Assembly: GCF_001620365.2 (NCBI RefSeq)
Contig: NZ_LQMT02000042.1
Span: 1 to 64,000 of the forward strand
DNA: 64,000 nucleotides
Direction of reading: 5' to 3'
Origin: Amycolatopsis keratiniphila subsp. keratiniphila
GTDB lineage: Bacteria > Actinomycetota > Actinomycetes > Mycobacteriales > Pseudonocardiaceae
This document shows, piece by piece, positions 27,859 through 37,900 of the stretch. Below the pieces are notes generated by a model. It saw only the letters and a program-made list of their open reading frames with translations. It was not told the DNA's origin and ran no database searches. The position numbers and the translations under genes are program-made. Within the stretch, counting starts at the first letter, position 1. The number at the start of each line of letters is the position of its first letter.

Positions 27859-28407
27859 TGTGGGCCTTTCGATCTCGGCGGAAATCTCACTCCCCAAATC
27901 ACCTCAGCCGGCGTCGTATGCAAAGGATTCACTTCATCGAGTGACATGTCGGTTCTTGCAAAGTGAGAATCTCCAGGTTTGATCCAGGTAGCTGGCGTAA
28001 ACTTCGCCACAGCGCACGAGCGGAATCTGGTCAATCAACACGTCCAAGTTGCCATGAACCTGCCCAACAAACGAAGTCGGTTGCGCGATCGCCCGAGCCG
28101 ACCCGGACGGCGGATCCCGAGGGTCTGGCGAGCCTGGTAGAAAAAGCCGTCAAGGACGGCAAAATGATGGTCATCGACAGAACGACACGTTGGTATCGTC
28201 CAACGAATCGCCTCCTGAGGAGACCCGCGAAACCAAGAACAAGCCGTGGCTAACGGACAATCCGGGGCGCAATGGCGACCACGACCTTGGCGAACCGTCA
28301 GCGACTCCGGGCCAATACTGACCATGCGCGTGATGCTCGCCCTCGTGGGTGGGCTGCGGCACGAGCACCCCTGGAGTAACAGTGGAATTCGACGAAGGTC
28401 TCGATCT
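27859..28407. other. Gene-free stretch between duplicated gene remnants
   Basis: I see no credible gene here. Short frames lack ribosome sites and protein-like composition. The right part runs into a decayed paralogue of the gene at 27135-27858, and the base composition looks lower in GC than the flanking operons. Confidence 0.5.
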
Positions 28408-28572
28408 ATCGTTTGAGCAGCAGTACGCGCACGCGGTCTAGGGGCAGCTACCTCGTCGGGCAGGCCGCAGCCGAGTGCCGCGCAGTCGAGCGTCAGCGGA
28501 TGCGGGCCGGCGGTCATCGCGAGGAACCGCTGTTCGATCACGTCCAGGTGCGGGGGGGGGGAGCAAGGTCAT
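28408..28572 (-). pseudogene. Decayed 5' copy of the 27135-27858 gene
   Basis: The minus strand encodes HLDVIEQRFLAMTAGPHPLT...LDCAALGCGLP, nearly identical in pattern to the start of the intact-looking copy (LDVIERRFLALASGP...). The homology continues out of frame as LPLDRVRVLLLKR and then stops. The ATG at 28572 is separated from the conserved frame by a run of ten C (G on the plus strand) that throws it out of frame. Upstream bases also resemble those before the first copy, so the duplication included the promoter region. Confidence 0.65.
28552..28561. repeat. Ten-G homopolymer
   Basis: This is a run of ten G (ten C in coding sense) at codons 4-7 of the remnant gene; 9 or 12 bases would restore the frame between ATG 28572 and the conserved sequence. 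Such tracts can slip in replication but are also sequencing error hot spots. Confidence 0.7.
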
Positions 28573-28968
28573 TGGGGAAGTGCCTTTCGGGGCGGGGACC
28601 ATCTCATCGCCAAATCCGGCTTATCGCGCGCGCCCGATGTCACCACGAAAGGCTTGCACGGGCGTTGCTCCTGCCCGTACGGAGCTGACTGCGTGTGCAG
28701 TAAGCACTGCGTCGCTACTTCGCGGGCCTGGCTGAAACAAGACGGAGAGGCGGGAAAGCCGCGCACGAATCCAAGCGCTTGCGGCTGTTCCTGCGAGGTT
28801 GTGTTCACGAGCGGCACGTCGACCAGCTGATGACGGCCGCGAAATCGGATCGGCTCATCTTGCCCGATCTCCGGCCTGGCGTGTCGGACCGAAAACACCG
28901 CTCCTGGGACAGTCCCAAGGTCCCAGACCCATGGTTTGGGAAAGCTTAGCAGGCGCTGTGGGCGGAGT
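28573..28968. other. Gene-free stretch before the kinase gene
   Basis: I find no supported gene in this stretch. Short frames on both strands look random. It lies downstream of the large operon's last stop and probably carries its 3' end, but no clear terminator hairpin is visible. Confidence 0.45.
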
Positions 28969-30549
28969 TCAGGCTGTTGGGCTCGTGAGCTCGCGGACGC
29001 GGTCGCCGTAGAAGCCCTGCTTGTCCGCGTCTATGACTCGCTCAAAGTACTCGCGGGCGCGCCGCCGATCACCGACCATGAAGTAGTACTTCCCGAGCTC
29101 GAAGAGGCTGAACAGGTCGAATGCGTCGAGCGTCAAGGCCTGGTTGTAGAAGCTGAGAGCGAGGCGATCGTTCCCGTTCAGGGCGTGCGCCCACCCGAGC
29201 TTGGAGTAGACGACGACGGCATCTGGTCGCTCCGCTCGAACGGTCTCGAGCAACTGGATCGCGCGCCCGTAGTCGCCATCAAGTCCCGCCGCGACGGCCA
29301 GCCGGAACCGCGAGTAAGGCCGGTCGACGGCGTCCACAAGGCGCTCGTAGATCGCCAACGCGTCGGCGTACCGCTGGAGGCTCGTATACAGCTGACCGAG
29401 TCGCTCGAGCACGTCGCGTCGCTGATGCCCCTCGACTGGGTATCCACGATCGAAGGCAACGAGCAGCTGCTCGTACGCTTCGGCCGCTTTGCGGTCATAC
29501 CCCAGGCGCACGCAAATGCCGCCGAGCATCCGCAGGTACTGAGGATGGCCGTCGCTCCGATCGACAGCGGCCTCTGCCGCCTCCAGAGCACCTTGAGCGT
29601 CGCCCTCGGCGAGCCGCTTCTTGGCCAGTTCGAGGTAGTAGAGCGGACTCGACGAGGGAGGCTTGAAGCCGAGCTGGCTGGGCTCCGAGCGAGCTGGCAT
29701 GGCTGCCGTCGCCGCGTCAGCGCGCAACCGGTCAAGACATGCCTGCACGGCGGCGTGCATCGACCCGCAGCTCTGAAAACGGTTCTCGGGCCGCCACGCC
29801 ATCGCGCCAAGGATCACGTCTTCGAGATCCGCAGGCACATCGCGGTTGATCTCACGAGGCTTGGCGATCTGCATGCCGGTCAGCAGCTGATGCGGGGTTG
29901 AGTAGGGCAACCGCCCCGTGGCCATCTCGTAAAGGAGAACGCCGATCGAGTAGATGTCGCTGACGTGCCGGGCGCGCTTCCCTTCGAGCGCCACCTCCGG
30001 GGCCATGTACGCCTCCGTGCCGTGGCGTTTGGTCCAGACCCACACATCCTCGAGCCGGCGGCTCGATCCGAAGTCGGTGATCTTCGCTACCCCGGACTCC
30101 TTGTCGACGAGGATGTTCTGCGGCTTCAGATCGTTGTGCGAGATGTTCGCGGCGTGGACTGCAGCAAGACCGTCGAGGATCTGCATCGTCCATTCCAGCA
30201 TCTGTTCGAGCGTGAGCGGCGCCCGCGTACTGACGCTGTCGAGGACCTTCGCCAGATCGTAGCCATCGACGAACTCCATCTCGATTACGAAGAGCTCGCT
30301 GATGTTGTGGAAGCCGTGGACGCAAACGATGTTCGGGTGACGGATTTCCCTGATTATGTCTGACTCCTTGCGAAGCACCTCCTCGCCCTTCTCCTGGTCT
30401 TTCGGAATCTTGATCGCGACCGTGGCACCATCCTTCAGCCTCCGCGCCTGCCACACCTCGCCGAAGCTCCCTTTGCCGACCTCGGCTAGCAAGCGAAACC
30501 GATCGCCCAGCTCCTCGCTGGGTTTGCCGCGGAACACGATCAACGCCAT
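28969..30549 (-). CDS. Ser/Thr protein kinase with TPR C-terminus (operon gene 17)
   Basis: The protein has 526 residues. Kinase domain ~residues 15-275: G-loop GKGSFGEV (25-32), VAIK Lys (47), catalytic loop HNDLKPQN (138-145), DFG (159-161) and APE (183-185). The catalytic loop has HND instead of HRD, so it may not need activation-loop phosphorylation. Residues ~300-520 form TPR-like repeats, probably a partner-binding scaffold. There is no transmembrane segment, so it is cytosolic. It is the last gene of the 17-gene operon, two bases after the stop of gene 16. Confidence 0.9.
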   Translation of the reverse strand: MALIVFRGKPSEELGDRFRLLAEVGKGSFGEVWQARRLKDGATVAIKIPKDQEKGEEVLRKESDIIREIRHPNIVCVHGFHNISELFVIEMEFVDGYDLAKVLDSVSTRAPLTLEQMLEWTMQILDGLAAVHAANISHNDLKPQNILVDKESGVAKITDFGSSRRLEDVWVWTKRHGTEAYMAPEVALEGKRARHVSDIYSIGVLLYEMATGRLPYSTPHQLLTGMQIAKPREINRDVPADLEDVILGAMAWRPENRFQSCGSMHAAVQACLDRLRADAATAAMPARSEPSQLGFKPPSSSPLYYLELAKKRLAEGDAQGALEAAEAAVDRSDGHPQYLRMLGGICVRLGYDRKAAEAYEQLLVAFDRGYPVEGHQRRDVLERLGQLYTSLQRYADALAIYERLVDAVDRPYSRFRLAVAAGLDGDYGRAIQLLETVRAERPDAVVVYSKLGWAHALNGNDRLALSFYNQALTLDAFDLFSLFELGKYYFMVGDRRRAREYFERVIDADKQGFYGDRVRELTSPTA

Positions 30550-30551
30550 GA

Positions 30552-31160
30552 CTACGCCCTCCCCAATGCGAGCCGCTCATTGCGCTCGTCGCGCAGGAAC
30601 TCGCCGAACACGAGACGTTCGGAATCAGGAGCGAGGCGCATCACGCACTTGATGATCATCAACGGTGTCTGTGCCGGATCCACGTCTCTGCCACGACGCC
30701 TGAACCCTTCGCGGTAAGTTGCGATGATGGCGTCCATGCTGCGTGGAGCCGAGCCGCTGCGCACCCAGTAGATCAGGACACACAGCTTCAAGCTCGGGGA
30801 CGCGGTCGACGCGATCGCGAGGTTCTCGACCTTGCCCCGCAGCTTTCCCTCGTCACCACGCTCGAACCTCTCGAACTCGAACGCGAGTGAGGCTTCCCCC
30901 GAGTGCTTCTCGAACCACACGGAGTCCGCGCGCACGTCCCCGAGGCCGTTCCCGCGGGCCCACCAGATCGGGCACTCCGCCACGGCGGAGTAGCCCTGCG
31001 ACTGCCCTGCGGTGGCCAGGACCGTGAGGAAGTGCGAGTGCACCGTGAGCCCGATGTCCGGAATCCCCGAGAGCAGCATCGGGAAGTGCTCGATCATCAG
31101 TTCGCGGTTGGTGAGCCCGTCGAACACAAGGTCTGCCGGTGATGTCGAGCGGTCACTCAT
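30552..31160 (-). CDS. Unknown operon protein (gene 16)
   Basis: The protein has 202 residues from ATG 31160, which overlaps the HerA-like gene stop (ATGA); a longer frame exists but loses this coupling. I do not recognise it. The middle contains VWFEKHSGEASLAFEFERFERGDEGKLRGKVENL, and the E..LAFEFER...K pattern with alternating strands recalls a restriction-endonuclease-like (PD-(D/E)xK) core, but the evidence is thin. It sits between a HerA-type ATPase and the kinase. Confidence 0.6.
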   Translation of the reverse strand: MSDRSTSPADLVFDGLTNRELMIEHFPMLLSGIPDIGLTVHSHFLTVLATAGQSQGYSAVAECPIWWARGNGLGDVRADSVWFEKHSGEASLAFEFERFERGDEGKLRGKVENLAIASTASPSLKLCVLIYWVRSGSAPRSMDAIIATYREGFRRRGRDVDPAQTPLMIIKCVMRLAPDSERLVFGEFLRDERNERLALGRA

Positions 31161-32860
31161 CGTCCTCCCGGCCTCCCCCAGCGCTCGCACACGCGCGGTG
31201 ACTCACCGCCGTGGATGAGCGCCTTGGTGCCAACCTTCACTACAAGCGGCGCGATGATCGCCCGTCCGCAGATCAGCGCCTCACCGGTCGACAGCGTCGG
31301 GAGCTCCGCCAGATCCGCTGCAGAGAAGTAGTCGGAGGTCTTCTGGATGAACCGCTGGTCGTCCGGGTTTTTGATGCGCATCGCGACAATGGTGTTGCAC
31401 TGACTCGTCACGTCGGAGTCGAGCTTGCTTGGGCGCTGGCTGACGATGGCAAAGCCCACGCCGAACTTCCGGCCCTCGGCCGCGATGCGCTTGATGATGT
31501 TCTTCGAGATCGCAGCCTCGCCGGCGGGCGCGAAGTTGTGCCCCTCCTCGTAGACAATGAAAACCGGTCGGGTCGGGCGCTGCTTGTCGGCCGCCGCCTT
31601 CATCAGCTCGCTTGAGATGAGCGCGACGATGACTTGCCGCGCCGTGTTCGAGAGCCCTTGGAGGTCGACGATGCAGAGCCGTCCGGCCTCGGCATTGTCG
31701 TCGCCGACCATTGCGTAGACGTCGAACGGCTCACCGGCCGCGCGCGAGTAGAAGCTCTGGGCCTCGTTGATCATGCGCCGGAGGCGGATGGCGGCGATGT
31801 TGGCGCTCCCTCCGCGGAGCGCGCTTGCCTCTCCCTGGCTGCCGGACTCCGTCACCCATTCCTTCAGGCGATCGAGATCATCGAGGACCGCGAAGAGCTC
31901 CTGGATGTCGCGAGGCTCGTCGATGTTCTCCTTCCAGTAGCGGAGCGCGACGTCAAGCACGCGCTGCTGCGGCTCCGTCAGTCCAGGGAGCACACCGGAG
32001 AACTCGTCCACGTCGAAGTGGTCGAGCTGAAGAGCGAGGCGCGTGTTCTTCCCCGCGTACTTCTCGTCGAAGCTCCGCAGCTGCGGCGTGTAGACCTTGA
32101 TACCGCCCCCGCGGCCCTGCAGCTGCTGGAGGACATCTTGGATCTCCGCGAGCTTCTGACGGTCCCGAGGATCCTCAACCTTGTCGAGCCGGTCGTTGAA
32201 GTTGAGCTCGCCGGCGCGGAAGGCCTTGCCGTACTCGCCGTGCGGGTCGAAGACCACGACCGACGCGTTGAGCTGCGAGACCAGCCGCTCGATGACGCGC
32301 CCGACGGTGTAGCTCTTCCCCGAGCCGGTCATCGCAAGCACGGCGAGGTGCTCAGTCACCAAGGTGTTCGCGTCGAGGAAGACCGGGACGATGTTCTCGC
32401 CCTTCTCGTAGCCGACGAGGTTGCCGAGATGGATGCTGGTGTCCTCGGAAAACTCGTAAAAGCTCGTGAGGAACGCGTAGTCGACTCCGTAGACCTTCGC
32501 TCCCGGTGTCAGGGGGCGTCGGGGTATCCGGATCTCGCCGGTGAATGGATCCTTGTAGCCGACCAACTCGAGCTTCGCGTACACGGTCTCGCCCGAGAGC
32601 CGCGACTGCGGCAGCAGCTCGACTTCACTGATCCCTTCGCCGAGCGCCGGGCTGAATAGGATGTTCGACCGCGAGAGTCCCACGATGCGGCCCAGCACGT
32701 CGAGCTGCGATTCCGACTCGCGCTCCTGGTGCGCGACCCGCACGAACTCCCCTCGCCGCGCCGAGAAGCTCGTACGCAGCGCGATCGTCAACTTGTTGGG
32801 CTCCCCAGTGTTGCCGACCAGCTTGCCAATGTAGTTGTCGTCGTCTCGGAACATGCTCAC
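31157..32860 (-). CDS. HerA-type hexameric ATPase/translocase (gene 15)
   Basis: The protein has 567 residues, starting GTG 32860 with a GTGA overlap. The N-terminal HAS-barrel-like region (~1-150) precedes a DUF87/FtsK-HerA motor: Walker A AMTGSGKS (176-183), FDPHGEY (204-210), Walker B-like PVFIVYEEGHNFAP and a sensor motif SQRPSKLDSDVTSQCN. HerA proteins pump DNA in DNA-end processing with NurA nucleases and recur in phage defence. Here it is paired with a NurA-like gene directly upstream. Confidence 0.9.
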   Translation of the reverse strand: MSMFRDDDNYIGKLVGNTGEPNKLTIALRTSFSARRGEFVRVAHQERESESQLDVLGRIVGLSRSNILFSPALGEGISEVELLPQSRLSGETVYAKLELVGYKDPFTGEIRIPRRPLTPGAKVYGVDYAFLTSFYEFSEDTSIHLGNLVGYEKGENIVPVFLDANTLVTEHLAVLAMTGSGKSYTVGRVIERLVSQLNASVVVFDPHGEYGKAFRAGELNFNDRLDKVEDPRDRQKLAEIQDVLQQLQGRGGGIKVYTPQLRSFDEKYAGKNTRLALQLDHFDVDEFSGVLPGLTEPQQRVLDVALRYWKENIDEPRDIQELFAVLDDLDRLKEWVTESGSQGEASALRGGSANIAAIRLRRMINEAQSFYSRAAGEPFDVYAMVGDDNAEAGRLCIVDLQGLSNTARQVIVALISSELMKAAADKQRPTRPVFIVYEEGHNFAPAGEAAISKNIIKRIAAEGRKFGVGFAIVSQRPSKLDSDVTSQCNTIVAMRIKNPDDQRFIQKTSDYFSAADLAELPTLSTGEALICGRAIIAPLVVKVGTKALIHGGESPRVCERWGRPGGR

Positions 32861-33996
32861 TCCTCATCCATGGTGTCGACGCCCTCGAGCCAGGCTCGAT
32901 CAACGGCACGGTCCTTGAGCATGCCCAGAGTCGAACGAAGGTAGTTGGACAGGACCTCGCGGGGCATCATTACGAGCTGCTCGGCGTACCAGAGCGGCAG
33001 CGGCTTCATCCGCGGGTTGTCGTTCAGCGTCAGGAAGGCGGTGATGCTGGCCAGCCTGTCGAGGGCCTCGGAGTCCCACTGCCCCGGAGCACCGACTGTC
33101 TCGATCTTCCATATCGGCGTTCGGAGGCCGACCTGGATGTGGAAGCCGATGAGCCCGTGGTTCGCGACCGTCCGAGGCTCGAAGCGCTTCATTTGGCGCC
33201 CCAGCGCTTCGTAGTAGTAGGCGGCCGTCCGATGCCCTGCGCGTAGGGCACCACGGAGGAAGCGGAGAACACCGACCCGCCGAAGCTGCACCCACTCGCC
33301 TTGCACGAGGTCCAGCGCTTCGCTGCTGATCGCCTCGGGGGAACCGGCCGGTCCCTTCTCACGGAGCGCGTTCAAGACGGCGGCGTTGAGGTCGCGGCGC
33401 GACTGAAGCGAGACGAGGAACGGACCGTTCGGGTCGTTCGGGTAGATGGACGGCAGGAACCGCTGCCAGAACGCCTCCATCACCTCGATCAGCTCGTGCC
33501 ACTCCTCCTCGACGTCGGGCTCGGCGACGCTGAGACTCTGCTCGGCGCGCGGGACAAGGAGCGGGATGTCGACGAAGATGACATCCGGTTTCGTGTCCGA
33601 ATCCAGGAGGTCCGTCAGGAGCTGGTAGACAAGGATGTACTCCTTCCAAGCAAGTCGCTCGGACGCGTCCAGGAAGTTCATGTCATTGATGTCGACACGG
33701 CTGTCTTGGAAGCCCTCCGTCACCTGGTTGCCGGACACGACGATGTCGTGGCGGAGCGCCGCAGCTCCATAGAGCATGCCGCCCAGGGCGGGCATGCTCC
33801 GGCTCTTGGAGGAAACGCCGACGGCGTAGACGCGATCGAACCGGCGCGACTCGATGCTGCGGATTATGCCGCCACGCACGAAGAGCGGGGCCTTCGAGTC
33901 GATGTACCGCATCTTGTTGGCGATCTTCCCGACGGTGCCGGGAAGCCGCAGGCTCATTGCCGCGGCGAGTGCGCGAGCCAGCTCGATGCTCTTCAT
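32857..33996 (-). CDS. NurA-like protein, possible nuclease (gene 14)
   Basis: The protein has 379 residues, ATG 33996 in an ATGA overlap. Identification as NurA-like rests on position beside the HerA-type gene and on a few motif-like features: a strand RVYAVGVSSKSRSMPALGGML followed by a block KPDVIFVDIPLLVPR that resembles the NurA (..DGPL..) acidic motif. A canonical N-terminal DxS motif is not obvious, so it could be divergent or inactive. No other domain is recognised. If active, it would be the best candidate effector nuclease of the operon. Confidence 0.45.
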   Translation of the reverse strand: MKSIELARALAAAMSLRLPGTVGKIANKMRYIDSKAPLFVRGGIIRSIESRRFDRVYAVGVSSKSRSMPALGGMLYGAAALRHDIVVSGNQVTEGFQDSRVDINDMNFLDASERLAWKEYILVYQLLTDLLDSDTKPDVIFVDIPLLVPRAEQSLSVAEPDVEEEWHELIEVMEAFWQRFLPSIYPNDPNGPFLVSLQSRRDLNAAVLNALREKGPAGSPEAISSEALDLVQGEWVQLRRVGVLRFLRGALRAGHRTAAYYYEALGRQMKRFEPRTVANHGLIGFHIQVGLRTPIWKIETVGAPGQWDSEALDRLASITAFLTLNDNPRMKPLPLWYAEQLVMMPREVLSNYLRSTLGMLKDRAVDRAWLEGVDTMDEE

Positions 33997-34901
33997 GTCA
34001 TCGTCTCCTCTGAGGCGAGCATGGCCCCGAGCTCACGCAGGTACGGGTGCATCCCGCGCTGCTCGAGAAACCGGACGAGAGCCCCGCGATCGCTCGTTGT
34101 CGGCGCGTCGAAGGCCGCGAGCCCCTGACGCGTGAACTCCTCGAGGGCTTGATCGACGTCGTTGGCGCTCAGGTCCACGCCAAGGAGCGCCCCGGCTCGA
34201 GATCGCAGGAGCTCCGCTGTTTGCGGGCCGCCGGCCGCAAGGAGCAGCGCAACGGGGACGAGTACCCCTTCACCGACTGCCTCGGCCTTCGGCGGGCTCG
34301 ACGGCTGCCGTGCGATCCCCCTGGACTCCGCCGTGACCGACGGAGTCCACGACAGGAGGTGCCCAAGCAGACTCTGGCGATGCGCCTCGTCGGTCAGCGC
34401 CGTGTAGGTAAGCAGCTGGAGCGCGGAGAAGAACACCGGACCCGCGGTGTTGGTCGCCTGGTACCGGAGGAGCAAGGGCTTGTTCTGGGCATCCACAGCG
34501 AGCACGCCTGCGCCGAGCGTCGTGTCGAAGAAGTGGTCCGACCGTACCTTTACCCCTCCGCCGAGGACCTCCTCGAGCGCGCCGTCGGTGATGCGAGCAG
34601 CCGAATCCGCGGCGCGGCGTCGGACTCCCAGCTGGACCGGCGTCTCGAAGTAGCGGCCGAGGTCCAGATCCGTGAACGGCGGCACGACGATGACGGCTAC
34701 CCGCGCCCGCGCGAGCGCGGACGATAACTTGCGCAAGTCGACGAGGCGCTCGGCATCCAGCAGCCCACCGATGACGACGAGCGGAGGCCCCGACGGGTCA
34801 GCCAGGAGCCGATCCGTGGGAACACTCTCGACGCCTGCCGTCTGCGAGAGGACGCCTACCTCGAACAGGTCAGCCTGTGCTTCGACGATGCGCGCTTTCA
34901 T
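33993..34901 (-). CDS. Unknown operon protein (gene 13)
   Basis: The protein has 302 residues from ATG 34901, overlapping the large ATPase stop. The first half has Rossmann-like alternation (PPLVVIGGLLDAERLVDL, ARVAVIVVPPF, GVLAVDAQNKPLLLRYQ), reminiscent of glutamine-amidotransferase-like folds but without a catalytic Cys-His pair. The C-terminal ~80 residues look helical or winged-helix (LFEQRGMHPYLREL-type end). No function is assigned. Confidence 0.6.
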   Translation of the reverse strand: MKARIVEAQADLFEVGVLSQTAGVESVPTDRLLADPSGPPLVVIGGLLDAERLVDLRKLSSALARARVAVIVVPPFTDLDLGRYFETPVQLGVRRRAADSAARITDGALEEVLGGGVKVRSDHFFDTTLGAGVLAVDAQNKPLLLRYQATNTAGPVFFSALQLLTYTALTDEAHRQSLLGHLLSWTPSVTAESRGIARQPSSPPKAEAVGEGVLVPVALLLAAGGPQTAELLRSRAGALLGVDLSANDVDQALEEFTRQGLAAFDAPTTSDRGALVRFLEQRGMHPYLRELGAMLASEETMT

Positions 34902-37900
34902 CGGAGTTCCAGCTTCGAGCGGATGAGCTTCATCTCCTTGAGCTCGCGAATCGCGTCGGCGTGGTCCGGGTGCTGGTCTTCGTTGTAGGAGCCGGCCTCC
35001 AGGTCGCCGGAGATATCGACCCACAGACCGAAGTGGACGTCCGTGCCAGCGCCTTCGAAGAAGCCTGCACCCTCCTGGGAGACCTGGCCGTTGAACGCCT
35101 CGTAGCGTGCCTTCGTGGTCCCGAAGGTCGCAGCCGGCGTCGGCTCCGCCTTGGCCGGTTTCCCGTTCGCCCTAAGGACCCGGTTGAGCGCGCGCAGTTC
35201 CTTCTGCCGAATCACCTGACGGAGTCCCGTCTTGAGCTCGTCGAGCTTCTCTGTGACCTGCTGCGGGAGCCCCTGGACTGCTTGTCCGGTCGCGACGACC
35301 TCGGTCTCCAGGCTCTTAAGGAGCTCGGTCTCCGGCACTTGGTCGATCAGCGACTGCACCTGCTGCTTCAGACCTCCCTCCACGAGGCCGCAGAACTTCT
35401 GGACCTCGTGTTTGAGCGGATTGAGCGAGGACTGCACCAATTGCGGAGCGTCGGCCATGAAGTCGCCCAGCGACTGCCACGCGGAGGTGGCGGCCTTATA
35501 ATCCTTAACCGCCTTCGCCCATTGCTCATGGAGCTTCTTGAACTGCGCGAAGAAGCTACCGGGCCGCTCCTTGCTGATAAGGTCCTTTAGCGCGTCCATG
35601 CGCTTCCACGCGTGCTCGTACTGCGAGTTGACCAGGTACTGGTCGATCATCAGCGTGTACGACGCGACCGGGATCGTCGCCATTCGCGTCTGCGTGCCTG
35701 CCGCAGCGGGTCCTTTCACCGCGTTCTCGAGCTCGGACTTGATGGCCTTGAGCGGCAGCGTGACCGGGGCGACGGGGAATGGGTGGTCCTCAGCCTCATC
35801 GAGCGTGGCCGACTCGCCCAGCAGCTGGTCGATCTCCTCGATCATCTCGTCCCGAATCTCCAGGAACGTCTTCTTCAGCCACGTCAGGAAGGCGACGCGC
35901 TCCCACAGCGAGAGCTTCGAATACCGGCTCTCGTAGGACAGGATTCGCGCCGGCGAGCAGTCGAAGTGGAGCGTCGTCTCGCCTATCTCAAGCGGGCACA
36001 CACCGAGGATGCACTCCTCAATGTCGAGGACCTGAGCGACGACCGTCTTGAGCGATCCCTCGGTCAGGCAGTCGATGTCGGCGGTCAGGTGGTCCGAGGT
36101 CACCTGCTGGATCTGCTTTTCCGCCGTCACCAGTCGCTGCTTGGCCGTGGGGTAGCTGTTGCTCAGCAGAATGCTGGCCTGCGTGGGGAACAGGTCGGTG
36201 AGTGTCTTGATCGCGTCCTTGCACTCCCCCTCGAGCCAGGTCGACGCCGACTGGCGACGGCTCTCGAGCATCGTCCGGTCGACGGCTTTGTAGAGGTCGT
36301 TCTTCTTGCGGACGAGCCCGATGCCGATGAGCACCTCGAGGATCTGCTCGAGCTGCTGCAGCGCCTTCATCTCGCTGTCGGGCACCGCGAAAAAGAAGCT
36401 GTTGGCGAGCTTGCTCACCGCCGACTGCGTCTTGAGCTCTTGAAGGAGCGCGAAGAAGCACCGAGGCACCTTCGGAAGCAGGCTGCCGTCGGTCGTCAGC
36501 ACGCCGAGGAGGTCGCCGTACTTCCATGCGGCAGGTGCATCGATGTTCCTTTTCGCCGCCTGTCGGGAGTTTTCGAACTCCACGTTATTAAGGGGTCCGC
36601 CGGCTGTGTCGCTGGCAGCATCGAGCGAGCAGTCCTTCGCCAACATGTAGCGGTAGCCCTTCGCGAAATCGGCCGTGTTGTTGCCGGTCTTGCGGCTCCA
36701 GATGGGAGCGAGGAGATAGCCGGTCTTACGGAGGCCGTTCGCCCACTCCCGGCTCTTCGCTTGCCACTCGTCGCGGTAGGAACCCTCGAGCCCCTTCGCG
36801 ACCTTGCTCAGACGTGCCTGGTGGGCGTTGTAGGCGAAGCCTCGGCCCGAGTACTTGAGAAGGAACTCCTCCTCCTGCGACACGAGGCGCCGCGTCAGTA
36901 CGCAGCGGCGCAGAGCCGGCGACGCATCGAGCTGCTGCTCGAACGAGGCCACGTCCGCGCCTGCCGGGAACAGGACGAGAATCGGGTGGACCCGCTCGAG
37001 GCCGACGTAACCGCGTAGCTTGTCGAGGGTCTCCTGCGCGTCCAGGCAGTACACGACCGTGCACCGACCATCCGGCGTGACCCGAAGCCCATCAAGCGAC
37101 GGCGAGCCGAACGCGGAGGTGAACGCCTTGTGCGGAACGTTCTTGAGTCCCGAGATCTGCCTGGTGTCCTCATCCTTGATGTGGTCGTCGAGGAGCTTCG
37201 CGATGCCGAGGCAGATCGCCGTCCCGCGCTTCGCCTTCGTCTGGCTGACGCCGCGGACGTACTCGTCGAGCGGGGCCTCGTACTTGCCGTCCCTGAAGAA
37301 GCGAACGCTCTCAGCCGCCGAGATCAGGAGCTTGTTGAACTCGCGCCAGAGCCGGAACGACATCCCGATGAACCGGGTCCCGTCGACTCGGTACTCCGGC
37401 TTCGAGAAGATGCGGTGGAGCGACTCGGCCGCGAACTCGATGCCCTCTCGCGGGTAGAGCGCCGCCAGCTGCTCGCCCCATTGTTCGACGTCGGCGTAGA
37501 CGACGAAGTCACCAGTGGCGCCCGGGGCTCCCCCGACCGCAACGGAGAACGCGCGCAAGGCCTCGAGCAACCCGACGACGGACACCTCGCAGTTCGGGGT
37601 GAAGTACGTGTCCGTCTTCCCTTCCTTCGCCTTGAAGCCGAACTCGGGACGGGTCAGCTCGTTCGCAAGCGCGCGCTCGTCGATGTGAACCTGAAAGAGC
37701 TTCGCGAAGGCGTGTCCGCGGCCCGCGACCTCGTGGGCGAGCAGCGCATCGGCCATCTCCTCGGTCAACGCCGCCTTCGCCGCCCCTCCGACTGGAGCCG
37801 GCAGTTGGCCGTACACGAGCCGCTCCAGCTCCTGCTTGGGGACCCCGGTCACCGTGCCGAGCAGGGGCAGGACGGCGTCGTCGTTGAAAATATGCTTGGC

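Noticed and set aside
28569..28898. 109-codon minus-strand frame before the kinase
   Set aside because: There is no ribosome site, no protein-like pattern, and it lies in decayed DNA.
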